The notes under the pieces: generated by a model | What the model saw: only the letters and a program-made list of their open reading frames with translations | What the model was told of the DNA's origin: nothing | Database searches by the model: none | Position numbers and translations under genes: made by a program | Part shown: one piece after another, positions 1-6,276 of the stretch | Layout: each line of letters starts with the position of its first letter | Position numbering within the stretch: the stretch's first letter is position 1 | NCBI GenBank assembly: GCA_023390635.1 | Contig: JAEWCM010000194.1 | Span: forward strand, 1 to 6,570 | Source: Bacillota bacterium | GTDB lineage: Bacteria > Bacillota > Desulfitobacteriia > Desulfitobacteriales > Desulfitobacteriaceae | DNA: 6,570 nt | Direction of reading: 5' to 3'

Positions 1-915
1 TCCTCCAGCCCGGAAAGTGATCAATGATCCCAGCACAATCAGTAAAATGCCTAAAATCATATTCTCTGTAATCGGTTCCCTTAATACTATAAAAGCTAAA
101 ACAGGGGCGAGAGCGGGTTTAATGAAAAAAACCAGCGATGCCTTTGCTACCGAAGCCTTTTCCATCGCCAGGAAGTAGCAAGTGTAACCTAATCCGGTGA
201 CAAAGATTCCAATATAGATCAAGCCTGGCAGGCTCTGAAGTGTAATCCCCTGAAAAACCGGAATATCGGCAAACTCAGAAAAGCCAGCATGTCTCAATCC
301 TCCAGCAATTATAGGAATTTTTGAAGCCAGCATCAAGAAGAGCAATTCGATACTACCCATTAGAAAACTGAAAAAGCTAAGTACCACTCCCCCGTACTTC
401 TGACTTTTTAACTTCCCTACCACCCCATACAAGGCAAAAGTAGCTGCCGCCAGCAAGGATAGAATGATCCCCGACACACTGCTGCTAAGCTGAAATGGAT
501 TCATGATAGTGATCATACCAAGAACGCTGATCGCTAAAGAAATCACGGTGCTTTTGGTAATTTTCTCTTTGAGAAGAAAAAAAGCTAACGGAATCACAAA
601 AACCGGATTACAGCTAAATAAGATAGCCACGATAGAAGCTTTCGCCTCGAGCACTGCCAACTGATACAGCGTCATGCTCACTACAACACAAATAAATCCG
701 GTCAAGGCAAAAAAAATAAAATCCTCTCTTTTGAGCCGGATTTTCCATTGCTTAATGTTTTTAATGGCTAGAGGCATAATTAGTAAAGCTCCAATAAAAA
801 ATCTAATAAAATTCATCTGGATAGGATTAAAACCTAAGGAAAACTTTTTTAATGCAATCTCCATTGTGCTGAAAAAAAATGTGGCCAGCACAATGTAAAT
901 ATAACCCTTTTTCAC
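1..915 (-). CDS. EamA/DMT-family permease, C-terminus cut by window edge
   Basis: An inner-membrane transporter of the drug/metabolite transporter superfamily; the substrate cannot be read from sequence. The frame is open for 305 codons from a GTG at 915-913 to base 1. Family members are usually about 290-310 residues, so only a few residues should be missing. The protein begins MKKGYIYIVLATFFFSTMEI and is almost wholly hydrophobic, with room for ten membrane segments. It shows two EamA repeats, at about residues 4-137 and 148-302. Each ends its fourth helix with the typical glutamate motif (LLKEKIT near 115-120, VLREPIT near 277-282). The GTG start is supported by GGAGG at 927-923 with 7 bases of spacing. 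The gene follows the mcp terminator, so it is probably transcribed separately. The family call is firm; the function is unknown. Confidence 0.9.
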   Translation of the reverse strand, partial: MKKGYIYIVLATFFFSTMEIALKKFSLGFNPIQMNFIRFFIGALLIMPLAIKNIKQWKIRLKREDFIFFALTGFICVVVSMTLYQLAVLEAKASIVAILFSCNPVFVIPLAFFLLKEKITKSTVISLAISVLGMITIMNPFQLSSSVSGIILSLLAAATFALYGVVGKLKSQKYGGVVLSFFSFLMGSIELLFLMLASKIPIIAGGLRHAGFSEFADIPVFQGITLQSLPGLIYIGIFVTGLGYTCYFLAMEKASVAKASLVFFIKPALAPVLAFIVLREPITENMILGILLIVLGSLITFRAGG

Positions 916-922
916 GTTGCTT

Positions 923-927
923 CCTCC
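923..927 (-). promoter_or_regulatory. Ribosome binding site deciding a GTG start
   Basis: GGAGG read on the minus strand, 7 bases before the GTG at 915. No in-frame ATG lies nearby, so this site fixes the permease start at GTG. Confidence 0.8.
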
Positions 928-959
928 AATAACTATATGACATACTTTAATTCCTAGTT

Positions 960-988
960 AGCATACTCCTTTACTTTATTGATTACAA
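960..988 (-). promoter_or_regulatory. Possible sigma-A promoter for the EamA permease
   Basis: On the minus strand TTGTAA (988-983) and TATGCT (965-960) are separated by 17 bases. Each matches the consensus hexamer at four positions, so this is a weak candidate. Its support is its location between the mcp terminator and the permease ribosome binding site. Confidence 0.35.
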
Positions 989-1001
989 ATTTAAAAGCAA
1001 A

Positions 1002-1029
1002 GCTGCTTGCCGTATAAAAAGCAAGCAGC
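1002..1029 (-). terminator. Intrinsic terminator of mcp
   Basis: Perfect 9-bp inverted repeat GCTGCTTGC (1002-1010) / GCAAGCAGC (1021-1029) with a 10-base loop. On the minus strand it is followed by the T-rich run TTTGCTTTTAAATTT. It lies 21 bases past the mcp stop codon and separates mcp from the downstream permease. Confidence 0.85.
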
Positions 1030-1050
1030 CTGATGAAAAATTAGTTTAAC

Positions 1051-3003
1051 TTAATTAAGCTTAAATTTCCTCATGGATTCATCCAAAGAGACACACAACT
1101 TTGTAATTCCATCCAAAGTCTCTGCCACTTCCTTCATATGCTCCGATTGGACTTTTGTTGTTTTTGCTACCTTATTAGCCAACTCATTTAGCTCCTCTGT
1201 AGTCGTAGCCACTCCCGTCATCTGACCTTGTACATGTTCCGTCCCTTGGCTCAGCTCCTGAATAGAGGCATTGATCTCTTCTACCTGCGCTGCCAGAGCC
1301 TGACTGGAATCAGTCAGCTGAGTAATGGTCTGTTCAAAATCGCCAATGGCCTGATGTCCTGCTCTGATTTCGTCCGCACCGCTATTAATCATATCCACCA
1401 TCTGCTTCATTTCAGCCTGGATAGAATGAATTAATTCCCCGATTTCCCCTGCTGACTGACTCGATTGCTCGGCCAGCTTTCTCACTTCATCGGCAACTAC
1501 GGCAAAACCTTTACCCTGCTCACCGGCACGGGCTGCTTCAATGGCCGCGTTTAGTGCTAAAAGATTGGTTTGGGCAGAAATTCCCGTCATTACCTCTGCA
1601 ATATTACCGATTTCTCCTGAACGCTGAGACAAGCCAACGACCTGCTTTGCTGTCTGTTCTGTCGTTACTGATATACTTTCCATCATCCTGACCACCTGTT
1701 TTAGCGCTTGATTACCCTTCTCAGCAATACCGGCAGACTTGACTGCATTTTCAGAAATATCTTCAATAGCCGCTCCAATTTGTCTGGTGTTTTCTCCCAT
1801 CTGCGCTGTCGTAAGAAGCACATTATCCGTGCTCTCTTTCTGTTCTCCCATATTTGCAGCCAACCGTTCCATGGAAGCAGTGATTTCTATGGCACCATTT
1901 TGAGTTTCAAAAGAACTTGCCGCTAACTCTTGCATACCGCCTGAGACATTATCCATCACATGAATTGTTTGCCCCAGAAGGGTGCGTAAACCTTGCACCA
2001 TCTCGTTAAATTTCTCAGCTAAACGGCCAATTTCATCATTACTGCTCACTTGAATCTGCCTAGACAAGTCACCCTTAGTTACTTCCAGCACTTCACGCAC
2101 CAACTGATTGATCGGTTGTACCAATTTGCGGCTTGACCACACTGAAACTACAATAACTAAGACCATCCCTAAACCTATCATCCCAGTTGAAACCCATAGG
2201 CTCTTATTCACTTGTGCCATAATTTCTGAACTTTCCTGCTCTACAACAACAGGCCACTTCACTGTTTGGGCTGCAGTATATGAGATGTCTAGTCCTTCAT
2301 AATTTGTATTTCCTTTTTCTCCTTGCAGCGCTTTTTGCACATACGGGATTTGAGACTGATCAGTCCTCTCTTCTTCTAATTTCTGATCTTTATGCACCAA
2401 AATATGCCCTTCGCCGTCCATAATGCTGATAAATCCAGAGGTGCCCAACGAATATGCTCCGGCAATGCTCTTAACTTCTGTAAGATCAAGGGTCCCTCCA
2501 ATCATACCTATAACCTGATCACCTGAGATCACAGGAACGGCTATGACCACTGCCGGTTTTCCCGTAGTTTTTGAAATCACTACATTGCTGACAACCGCTT
2601 TCCCTGTCATGACTTCTTTATAATAGTCCCGATCGGACATAGAATCCATCTGAGCTCTCCCGTCAGAGCGTGCTATCTGCATTCCTTCTTTATCTGTCAA
2701 AAAGATCAAGGCAAATTGCGGCACTTCTTTCCCCATATTCATCAGATCTTTTTGAACTGCCTCTCCATTGAACTGCTTAGCACTGTCCATTTGAGCCGCC
2801 GTTTTAATTACGTTTAGATTTCCCGTGATAAACTGATCAATTTGGCTCGACACACTATTAGCCAGATTCAGGCTTACAGCATCTTGATTGGATAGTGCAT
2901 TAACTCTTAACTGGTAAAGAAAATATCCACTAACTGCAACCATTGGAATCAGAACTAAGAGAAGTGTACTTAGAACCAACTTTCTCAATAAGGATTGTTT
3001 CAT
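1051..3003 (-). CDS. Methyl-accepting chemotaxis protein (Cache-HAMP-MCP signal)
   Basis: A transmembrane chemoreceptor that controls the CheA kinase through CheW. With the start chosen here it has 650 residues. Domains in order: short cytoplasmic N-terminus; TM1 about 9-30; extracellular sensor about 31-268 of double-Cache type, with a SDRDYYKEV segment and GMIGGTLDL; TM2 about 269-291; HAMP about 290-342; then a long coiled-coil signalling domain. The conserved hairpin tip (ISAQTNLLALNAAIEAARAG and FAVVADEVRKLAE) lies near residues 475-512. The ligand is unknown. There is no C-terminal NWETF-type pentapeptide for CheR/CheB tethering; the protein ends MRKFKLN. The start at 3003 is preferred over an in-frame ATG at 3027 because GGAAGGAG sits 7 bases before it. 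It is transcribed alone, with a terminator just downstream. No other chemotaxis gene is in the window. Confidence 0.95.
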   Translation of the reverse strand: MKQSLLRKLVLSTLLLVLIPMVAVSGYFLYQLRVNALSNQDAVSLNLANSVSSQIDQFITGNLNVIKTAAQMDSAKQFNGEAVQKDLMNMGKEVPQFALIFLTDKEGMQIARSDGRAQMDSMSDRDYYKEVMTGKAVVSNVVISKTTGKPAVVIAVPVISGDQVIGMIGGTLDLTEVKSIAGAYSLGTSGFISIMDGEGHILVHKDQKLEEERTDQSQIPYVQKALQGEKGNTNYEGLDISYTAAQTVKWPVVVEQESSEIMAQVNKSLWVSTGMIGLGMVLVIVVSVWSSRKLVQPINQLVREVLEVTKGDLSRQIQVSSNDEIGRLAEKFNEMVQGLRTLLGQTIHVMDNVSGGMQELAASSFETQNGAIEITASMERLAANMGEQKESTDNVLLTTAQMGENTRQIGAAIEDISENAVKSAGIAEKGNQALKQVVRMMESISVTTEQTAKQVVGLSQRSGEIGNIAEVMTGISAQTNLLALNAAIEAARAGEQGKGFAVVADEVRKLAEQSSQSAGEIGELIHSIQAEMKQMVDMINSGADEIRAGHQAIGDFEQTITQLTDSSQALAAQVEEINASIQELSQGTEHVQGQMTGVATTTEELNELANKVAKTTKVQSEHMKEVAETLDGITKLCVSLDESMRKFKLN

Positions 3004-3010
3004 AATTTCG

Positions 3011-3018
3011 CTCCTTCC
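3011..3018 (-). promoter_or_regulatory. Ribosome binding site deciding the mcp start
   Basis: GGAAGGAG on the minus strand, ending 7 bases before the ATG at 3003. The alternative ATG at 3027 would place this site inside the coding region and would add MGRGRSEI, which looks like untranslated leader. Confidence 0.85.
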
Positions 3019-3084
3019 TCTCCCCACTTTATTTTTATTATTAAACCAAATATATTCAGTAAATTCTTTATTTTTATATAATTC

Positions 3085-3113
3085 TGTATATATATTTAGA
3101 TTCCTTTATTCAA
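3085..3113 (-). promoter_or_regulatory. Possible sigma-A promoter for mcp
   Basis: On the minus strand TTGAAT (3113-3108) and TATACA (3090-3085) are spaced by 17 bases in very AT-rich DNA, about 70 bases before the ribosome binding site. The -10 box is only a 4/6 match. I saw no sigma-28 (TAAA, then a GCCGATAT-like box) or sigma-54 (TGGCAC, then TTGC) flagellar-type promoter. In AT-rich DNA such matches arise by chance, so this is tentative. Confidence 0.35.
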
Positions 3114-3136
3114 TATTTTTTAAGGGGAATTTTTAG

Positions 3137-3166
3137 TTGACAATCGACACACCTTCCTGCTATGAT
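3137..3166 (+). promoter_or_regulatory. Sigma-A promoter for the ZTP riboswitch and transporter
   Basis: A perfect -35 TTGACA (3137-3142) and -10 TATGAT (3161-3166, one mismatch) are separated by 18 bases. The predicted transcript start is near 3173, just before the first paired base of the ZTP aptamer at 3186. Confidence 0.8.
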
Positions 3167-3185
3167 TGTAAAAAATCGACAAAGT

Positions 3186-3254
3186 AATACGTGACTGGCG
3201 GATAAAGTGGAAATAACCACATGAAACGTATTGCTGAGAAACCGACCGCCTGGG
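3186..3254 (+). ncRNA. ZTP riboswitch (pfl motif) aptamer
   Basis: Senses ZTP/ZMP, the purine intermediates that build up when 10-formyl-tetrahydrofolate is limiting. Visible elements: P1 AATACGT (3186-3192) / ACGTATT (3226-3232), 7 perfect pairs; the conserved GTGACTGGCGG core; P2 GTGG (3207-3210) / CCAC (3217-3220); and the 3' conserved ACCGCCTGGG. GGCGG (3197-3201) can pair with CCGCC (3246-3250), which is the family's diagnostic pseudoknot. That CCGCC is also the 5' arm of the terminator that follows. Ligand binding should therefore hold it in the pseudoknot and prevent termination, giving an ON switch as known for this class. It controls the OFA transporter downstream. Confidence 0.93.
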
Positions 3255-3283
3255 TAAGTTTGTATTTATCCAGGTGGTTTTTT
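3245..3283 (+). terminator. ZTP riboswitch expression-platform terminator
   Basis: Stem ACCGCCTGGGTAA (3245-3257) / TTATCCAGGTGGT (3266-3278): 13 pairs including two G-U, an 8-base loop, then a T6 run at 3278-3283. The 5' arm contains the CCGCC needed for the aptamer pseudoknot, so the two structures exclude each other. Confidence 0.92.
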
Positions 3284-3323
3284 ATGTTTGCCCTTAACTT
3301 ATTCATAGAAAATACAAATTGTT

Positions 3324-3328
3324 GGGAG
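3324..3328 (+). promoter_or_regulatory. Ribosome binding site of the OFA transporter, long spacing
   Basis: GGGAG is the only Shine-Dalgarno-like sequence before the ATG at 3342. It is 13 bases away, longer than the usual 5-9. The ATG at 3329 that would overlap it is out of frame with the transporter. Confidence 0.5.
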
Positions 3329-3341
3329 ATGAATATTCAGT

Positions 3342-4595
3342 ATGAAAAATCGTTGGTTAATTGCTCTTTCAGCTGTAGGCATTCATATCTGCATCGGCAG
3401 CGTCTATGCATGGAGTGTTCTAAGCAAACCAATCATGCATGAATTAGGACTTAGCCTGCAGCAAACCCAATGGACTTTTTCTATCGCCATTCTCTTTCTC
3501 GGATTATCCGCTGCTTTTCTCGGTGGTTTTGTCGAAAAATATGGGCCACGAAAATCCGGACTTATTTCTATGTTTTTTTTCTGTGGCGGACTGTTCGGCA
3601 CCGGCATTGCTGTGGCCTTAAAGAGCCTGCCTCTCCTTTATTTATTTTATGGTGTCATTGGCGGAATCGGCTTAGGCGTTGGGTATATCACCCCTGTCTC
3701 CACCTTAGTCAAATGGTTTCCTGAACGAAAAGGTTTTGCCACCGGGGTTGCCATTATGGGTTTTGGCTTTGCAAGCTTGATTGCCGGACCGGTGATTCAG
3801 CTGATTATCGAACACTATGGTCTGGTTCCTGTGTTTTATATTTTAGGCAGTATCTATCTGGTCATCATGACTGCCTCCGCCCTCTATCTTGCCCCCCCAT
3901 CAGCTTCCCAAGCGGAACAGGCAGTCAACACACAACGTGAGCAGGGAGAAATCACTGCAAAAGTACAAATGACTTCCAAAGAAGCCTTAAGGACATGGCA
4001 TTTTTATGCCTTATGGTGGATTTTCTTCACCAACATCACCTGCGGAATCGGTCTGCTCAGTGTTGCTTCTTCTATGGGACAGGAAGTCGTCCATATGACG
4101 CCTATTGCTGCAGCCTCTATGGTTGGTGTGATCGGGCTTATCAATGGCTTAGGACGCCTTTTTTGGGCATCTTTCTCTGATTACCTGGGCCGTGCCAACA
4201 CTTACCTCACCTTCTTTGCAATTCAGGTCTTTGCCTTTCTGCTCTTATCCAAGACCTCAGATATTTTCACCTTCCAATTATTAATCTTTTTGATCATTTC
4301 CTGCTATGGAGGCGGATTTGCCACCATGCCATCTTATTTAAGTGATCTATACGGAACAAAATCCCTGAGCGCCATTCATGGCAAAATTCTTACTGCCTGG
4401 GCTGCCGCCGGAATTGCTGGCCCCCTTCTCGTATCAACTCTGCGGGAAAGAACAAACAGTTATACGGGAATTTTGATTTTCTTCGCCATCAGCTTTATTC
4501 TTTCCCTTAGCGTCATGCTTTTCCTAAAGTTTAAACGGCCACCCGTTGAAGAGAAATCTGTTGGGTTGGTCACCAGCACTGAACCACTGAACTAA
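3342..4595 (+). CDS. OFA-family MFS transporter, probable formate/small-carboxylate carrier
   Basis: A 417-residue, 12-helix permease of the major facilitator superfamily, OFA (oxalate/formate antiporter) branch. Seen: an N-terminal helix with GIHICIGSVYAWSVL, which is typical of the family; motif A as GGFVEKYGPRKSG (about 61-73) between helices 2 and 3; a cytoplasmic central linker about 185-215; NGLGRLFWASFSDYLGR (about 268-284); and GGGFATMPSYLSDLYG then HGKILTAWAAAGIAGP in the C-terminal half. In Oxalobacter OxlT, Arg272 and Lys355 bind the dicarboxylate. Arg272 in helix 8 and Lys348 in helix 11 occupy similar places here, which fits an organic anion substrate, though an alignment is needed. 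It is the only gene behind the ZTP riboswitch, which points to formate supply for one-carbon metabolism. Lactate, oxalate or pyruvate remain possible. It ends with tandem stops TAA TAG and has no T-tailed terminator of its own. Confidence 0.92.
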   Translation: MKNRWLIALSAVGIHICIGSVYAWSVLSKPIMHELGLSLQQTQWTFSIAILFLGLSAAFLGGFVEKYGPRKSGLISMFFFCGGLFGTGIAVALKSLPLLYLFYGVIGGIGLGVGYITPVSTLVKWFPERKGFATGVAIMGFGFASLIAGPVIQLIIEHYGLVPVFYILGSIYLVIMTASALYLAPPSASQAEQAVNTQREQGEITAKVQMTSKEALRTWHFYALWWIFFTNITCGIGLLSVASSMGQEVVHMTPIAAASMVGVIGLINGLGRLFWASFSDYLGRANTYLTFFAIQVFAFLLLSKTSDIFTFQLLIFLIISCYGGGFATMPSYLSDLYGTKSLSAIHGKILTAWAAAGIAGPLLVSTLRERTNSYTGILIFFAISFILSLSVMLFLKFKRPPVEEKSVGLVTSTEPLN

Positions 4596-4641
4596 TAGAC
4601 TGCTCTCTTCATATACAAGCTATCAGTCAAAATGGTGGCAT

Positions 4642-4669
4642 AAAAAAACGCTGTGCCTATGGCACAACG
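4642..4669 (-). terminator. Terminator of the orphan c-di-GMP riboswitch
   Basis: Read on the minus strand: CGTTGTGCC (4669-4661), loop ATA, GGCACAGCG (4657-4649), 9 pairs with one G-U, then seven T at 4648-4642. On the plus strand the same hairpin has no T run, so it acts for minus-strand transcripts only. It shares its outermost two bases (4668-4669) with the 3' strand of aptamer P1. Confidence 0.92.
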
Positions 4670-4768
4670 ACAAAAGCTCTGATCTATTCGGTGGCCTGGC
4701 AACCATCAGCTTTACCTGGAAGGTCCATAGCTTTGCGTCCTCAGCTTTCGCTGAGTTTGCCTTTGTCG
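4668..4768 (-). ncRNA. c-di-GMP-I (GEMM-I) riboswitch aptamer, no adjacent gene
   Basis: Binds the second messenger cyclic di-GMP. On the minus strand: P1 CGACAAAGGC (4768-4759) / GCTTTTGTCG (4677-4668), 10 pairs; the conserved GGCAAAC (4761-4755); P2 CTCAGC-GAAA-GCTGAG (4755-4740) with its GNRA loop; the signature GGACGCAAAGC (4740-4730); then a P3 arm ending TGGTTGCCAGGCCACCGA, matching the family's receptor and closing segment. The base corresponding to G20 of the Vibrio Vc2 aptamer appears to be G, which favours c-di-GMP over the cGAMP-sensing variants. A strong promoter lies upstream and an intrinsic terminator directly downstream. No coding sequence follows on this strand: read-through is antisense to the OFA transporter, and the next same-strand gene is mcp at 3003. 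Confidence 0.9.
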
Positions 4769-4822
4769 CAGCATCTGTTATCTTTTTATAAAACAATTAA
4801 TTTCTTCAATTAAGTATTTTTT

Positions 4823-4851
4823 ATCATATTCGATGAAAATGATCTTGTCAA
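4823..4851 (-). promoter_or_regulatory. Sigma-A promoter of the c-di-GMP riboswitch
   Basis: On the minus strand a perfect TTGACA (4851-4846), 17-base spacer and TATGAT (4828-4823, one mismatch). The expected transcript start is near 4817, about 48 bases before P1. It lies downstream of the thiC terminator, so the riboswitch is an independent transcription unit and not a thiC 3' tail. Confidence 0.85.
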
Positions 4852-4873
4852 TAATATCCTTTTATACATTGCA

Positions 4874-4915
4874 AACAAAACCGGCTGCCATAAAAAATTG
4901 GAAGCCGGTTTTGTT
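4874..4915 (-). terminator. Intrinsic terminator of thiC
   Basis: Perfect 13-bp stem AACAAAACCGGCT (4874-4886) / AGCCGGTTTTGTT (4903-4915), 16-base loop. On the minus strand the last stem bases and tail read TTTTGTTTGC. It begins 5 bases after the thiC stop codon. The stem is symmetric and T-rich on both sides, so it might also slow plus-strand transcripts coming from the transporter. Confidence 0.88.
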
Positions 4916-4919
4916 CCTT

Positions 4920-6209
4920 TTATTTCTTCCCTTCCATCACCTGATTAAGGGTTCTCACCGCACACATTTTGCCGCACATGGTACAGGTATCCTCATCCTC
5001 GGGCTGAGATTCCTCCCGGTAGCGTCGGGCTTTTTCCGAATCCAGCGCCAGATCGAACATCTTCTCCCAATCCAGCTCCTGCCTGGCCTTGCTCATAGCG
5101 TAATCCCATTGATCGGCCTGAGGGATACCCTTGGCCAGGTCTGCCGCATGGGCAGCGATTTTAGCCGCAATGATCCCCTCTTTCATATCTTCCAAATTGG
5201 GCAGGCGCAAATGCTCCGCCGGAGTAACATAACATAGGAAGTCCGCTCCGCTGGAAGCAGCCAACGCGCCCCCGATGGCACTGGTAATGTGGTCATAGCC
5301 TGGAGCCACATCAGTCACCAGCGGACCAAGTACATAAAAGGGCGCTCCGCCGCACAGCTTTTTCTCCAGCACAACATTGGCCTGAATCTCATTGAGGCGC
5401 ATATGACCCGGTCCTTCAATCATTACCTGCACATTTTTCTGCCAGGCACGCCGTGTCAGCTCACCCAAGGTTATCAGTTCTTTAATCTGACTGGCGTCGG
5501 TGGCATCTGCTATACTTCCCGGACGACAGGCATCTCCCAGGCTTAACGTCACGTCGTATCTGGCGCAGATATCCAGAATCTCTTCAAAATGTTCATAGAA
5601 TGGATTTTCCCTGTTATTTAATTCCATCCAGGCATAGATTAAAGAACCGCCCCGGGAAACAATATTTAAAAGCCGGGGATTCCGCTTGAATGTTTGAGCA
5701 GTCTCCCTGTTAATTCCGGCATGGATGGTCATAAAGTCCACACCGTCCTGGGCATGCCGCTCCACAACCCGGACAAATTCCTCTGAGGTAATCTCCGCCA
5801 GTTCCTTGTCATAGAAGCCGATGGCGTCGTAGACCGGTACGGTCCCGATCATGGCCGGAGAAATCTCAACCAGTTTGCGGCGAAATTCCCCTGTCTTGCC
5901 GTAGGAGCTAAGGTCCATAATGGCTTCCGCCTTCAGTTCCAAAGCTTTATGCACCTTGGCCATTTCCATCTCCAAATTACAGCAATCCTTGGATATCCCC
6001 AGGTTCACATTGATCTTCGTTCTTAATCCTTCTCCCACACCCTCGGCTTCAAGGCTGGCATGATTTTTATTGGCAGGAATCACAACCTTTCCCTCTGCCA
6101 CGAGACTGCGGAGTCTTTCCGCCTCTCTGTGCGCTTTAGCCGCCACCCTTTCCATTTCAGGCGTAATTATTCCCTGTCTGGCCGCATCCATCTGCGTCAT
6201 ATAACTCAT
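4920..6209 (-). CDS. thiC: Phosphomethylpyrimidine synthase ThiC (short form)
   Basis: A cytoplasmic radical-SAM enzyme that rearranges 5-aminoimidazole ribotide into HMP phosphate, the pyrimidine half of thiamine, releasing formate and CO. Its 429 residues match the short ThiC of anaerobes, which lacks the N-terminal extension of the roughly 630-residue E. coli enzyme. Visible family motifs: TQMDAARQGIITPEM (5-19), KINVNLG (65-71), IMDLSSYGKTGEFR (97-110), VDFMTIHAGI (157-166), SLGDACRPG (223-231), MIEGPGHM (263-270) and PGYDHITSAIGGA (303-315). The C-terminal cluster cysteines are Cys409, Cys412 and Cys416 (CX2CX3C). The start has GGGAGG at 6223-6218, 8 bases upstream; an internal ATG at codon 4 is less likely. 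It is monocistronic, with a TPP riboswitch upstream and a terminator 5 bases downstream. The ThiC-like benzimidazole synthases BzaA/B/F are the main alternative, but TPP control argues for ThiC. Confidence 0.96.
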   Translation of the reverse strand: MSYMTQMDAARQGIITPEMERVAAKAHREAERLRSLVAEGKVVIPANKNHASLEAEGVGEGLRTKINVNLGISKDCCNLEMEMAKVHKALELKAEAIMDLSSYGKTGEFRRKLVEISPAMIGTVPVYDAIGFYDKELAEITSEEFVRVVERHAQDGVDFMTIHAGINRETAQTFKRNPRLLNIVSRGGSLIYAWMELNNRENPFYEHFEEILDICARYDVTLSLGDACRPGSIADATDASQIKELITLGELTRRAWQKNVQVMIEGPGHMRLNEIQANVVLEKKLCGGAPFYVLGPLVTDVAPGYDHITSAIGGALAASSGADFLCYVTPAEHLRLPNLEDMKEGIIAAKIAAHAADLAKGIPQADQWDYAMSKARQELDWEKMFDLALDSEKARRYREESQPEDEDTCTMCGKMCAVRTLNQVMEGKK

Positions 6210-6276
6210 CCTAATATCCTCCCTTTTGTCCCTCCGGACTATTTCAATTGTCCTAATTAAGCAGCCTTAACAGAAA

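Noticed and set aside
674..898. Plus-strand reading frame over the left permease
   Set aside because: It is antisense to the EamA permease, whose own frame is open for all 305 codons and shows clear family motifs.
3001..3027. Upstream ATG at 3027 as the mcp start
   Set aside because: It would bury the strong GGAAGGAG site inside the gene and add eight leader-like residues. The ATG at 3003 has ideal spacing.
3221..3442. Plus-strand reading frame starting inside the ZTP leader
   Set aside because: Its start lies in the ZTP aptamer P1/P2 junction, it has no ribosome binding site, and it overlaps the transporter start in another frame. It is explained by the structured RNA and the real gene.
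3404..3607. Minus-strand reading frame inside the transporter, as a possible product of c-di-GMP read-through
   Set aside because: The 67-residue product is proline- and lysine-rich antisense of membrane helices with no recognisable domain, and I see no ribosome binding site. It is a shadow of the OFA gene.
4668..4768. cGAMP-sensing GEMM variant or c-di-GMP-II class
   Set aside because: The base corresponding to Vc2 G20 looks like G, as in c-di-GMP binders. The GGCAAAC and GACGCAAAG cores with a GNRA-capped P2 are class I and not class II.
4833..5237. 134-residue plus-strand reading frame opposite the thiC 3' end
   Set aside because: It crosses the c-di-GMP riboswitch promoter and the thiC terminator and lies antisense to conserved thiC codons, so it is a shadow frame.
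4920..6209. BzaF-type 5-hydroxybenzimidazole synthase instead of ThiC
   Set aside because: The TPP riboswitch directly upstream and the lack of neighbouring bza or cob genes favour ThiC. Phylogenetic placement would settle it.
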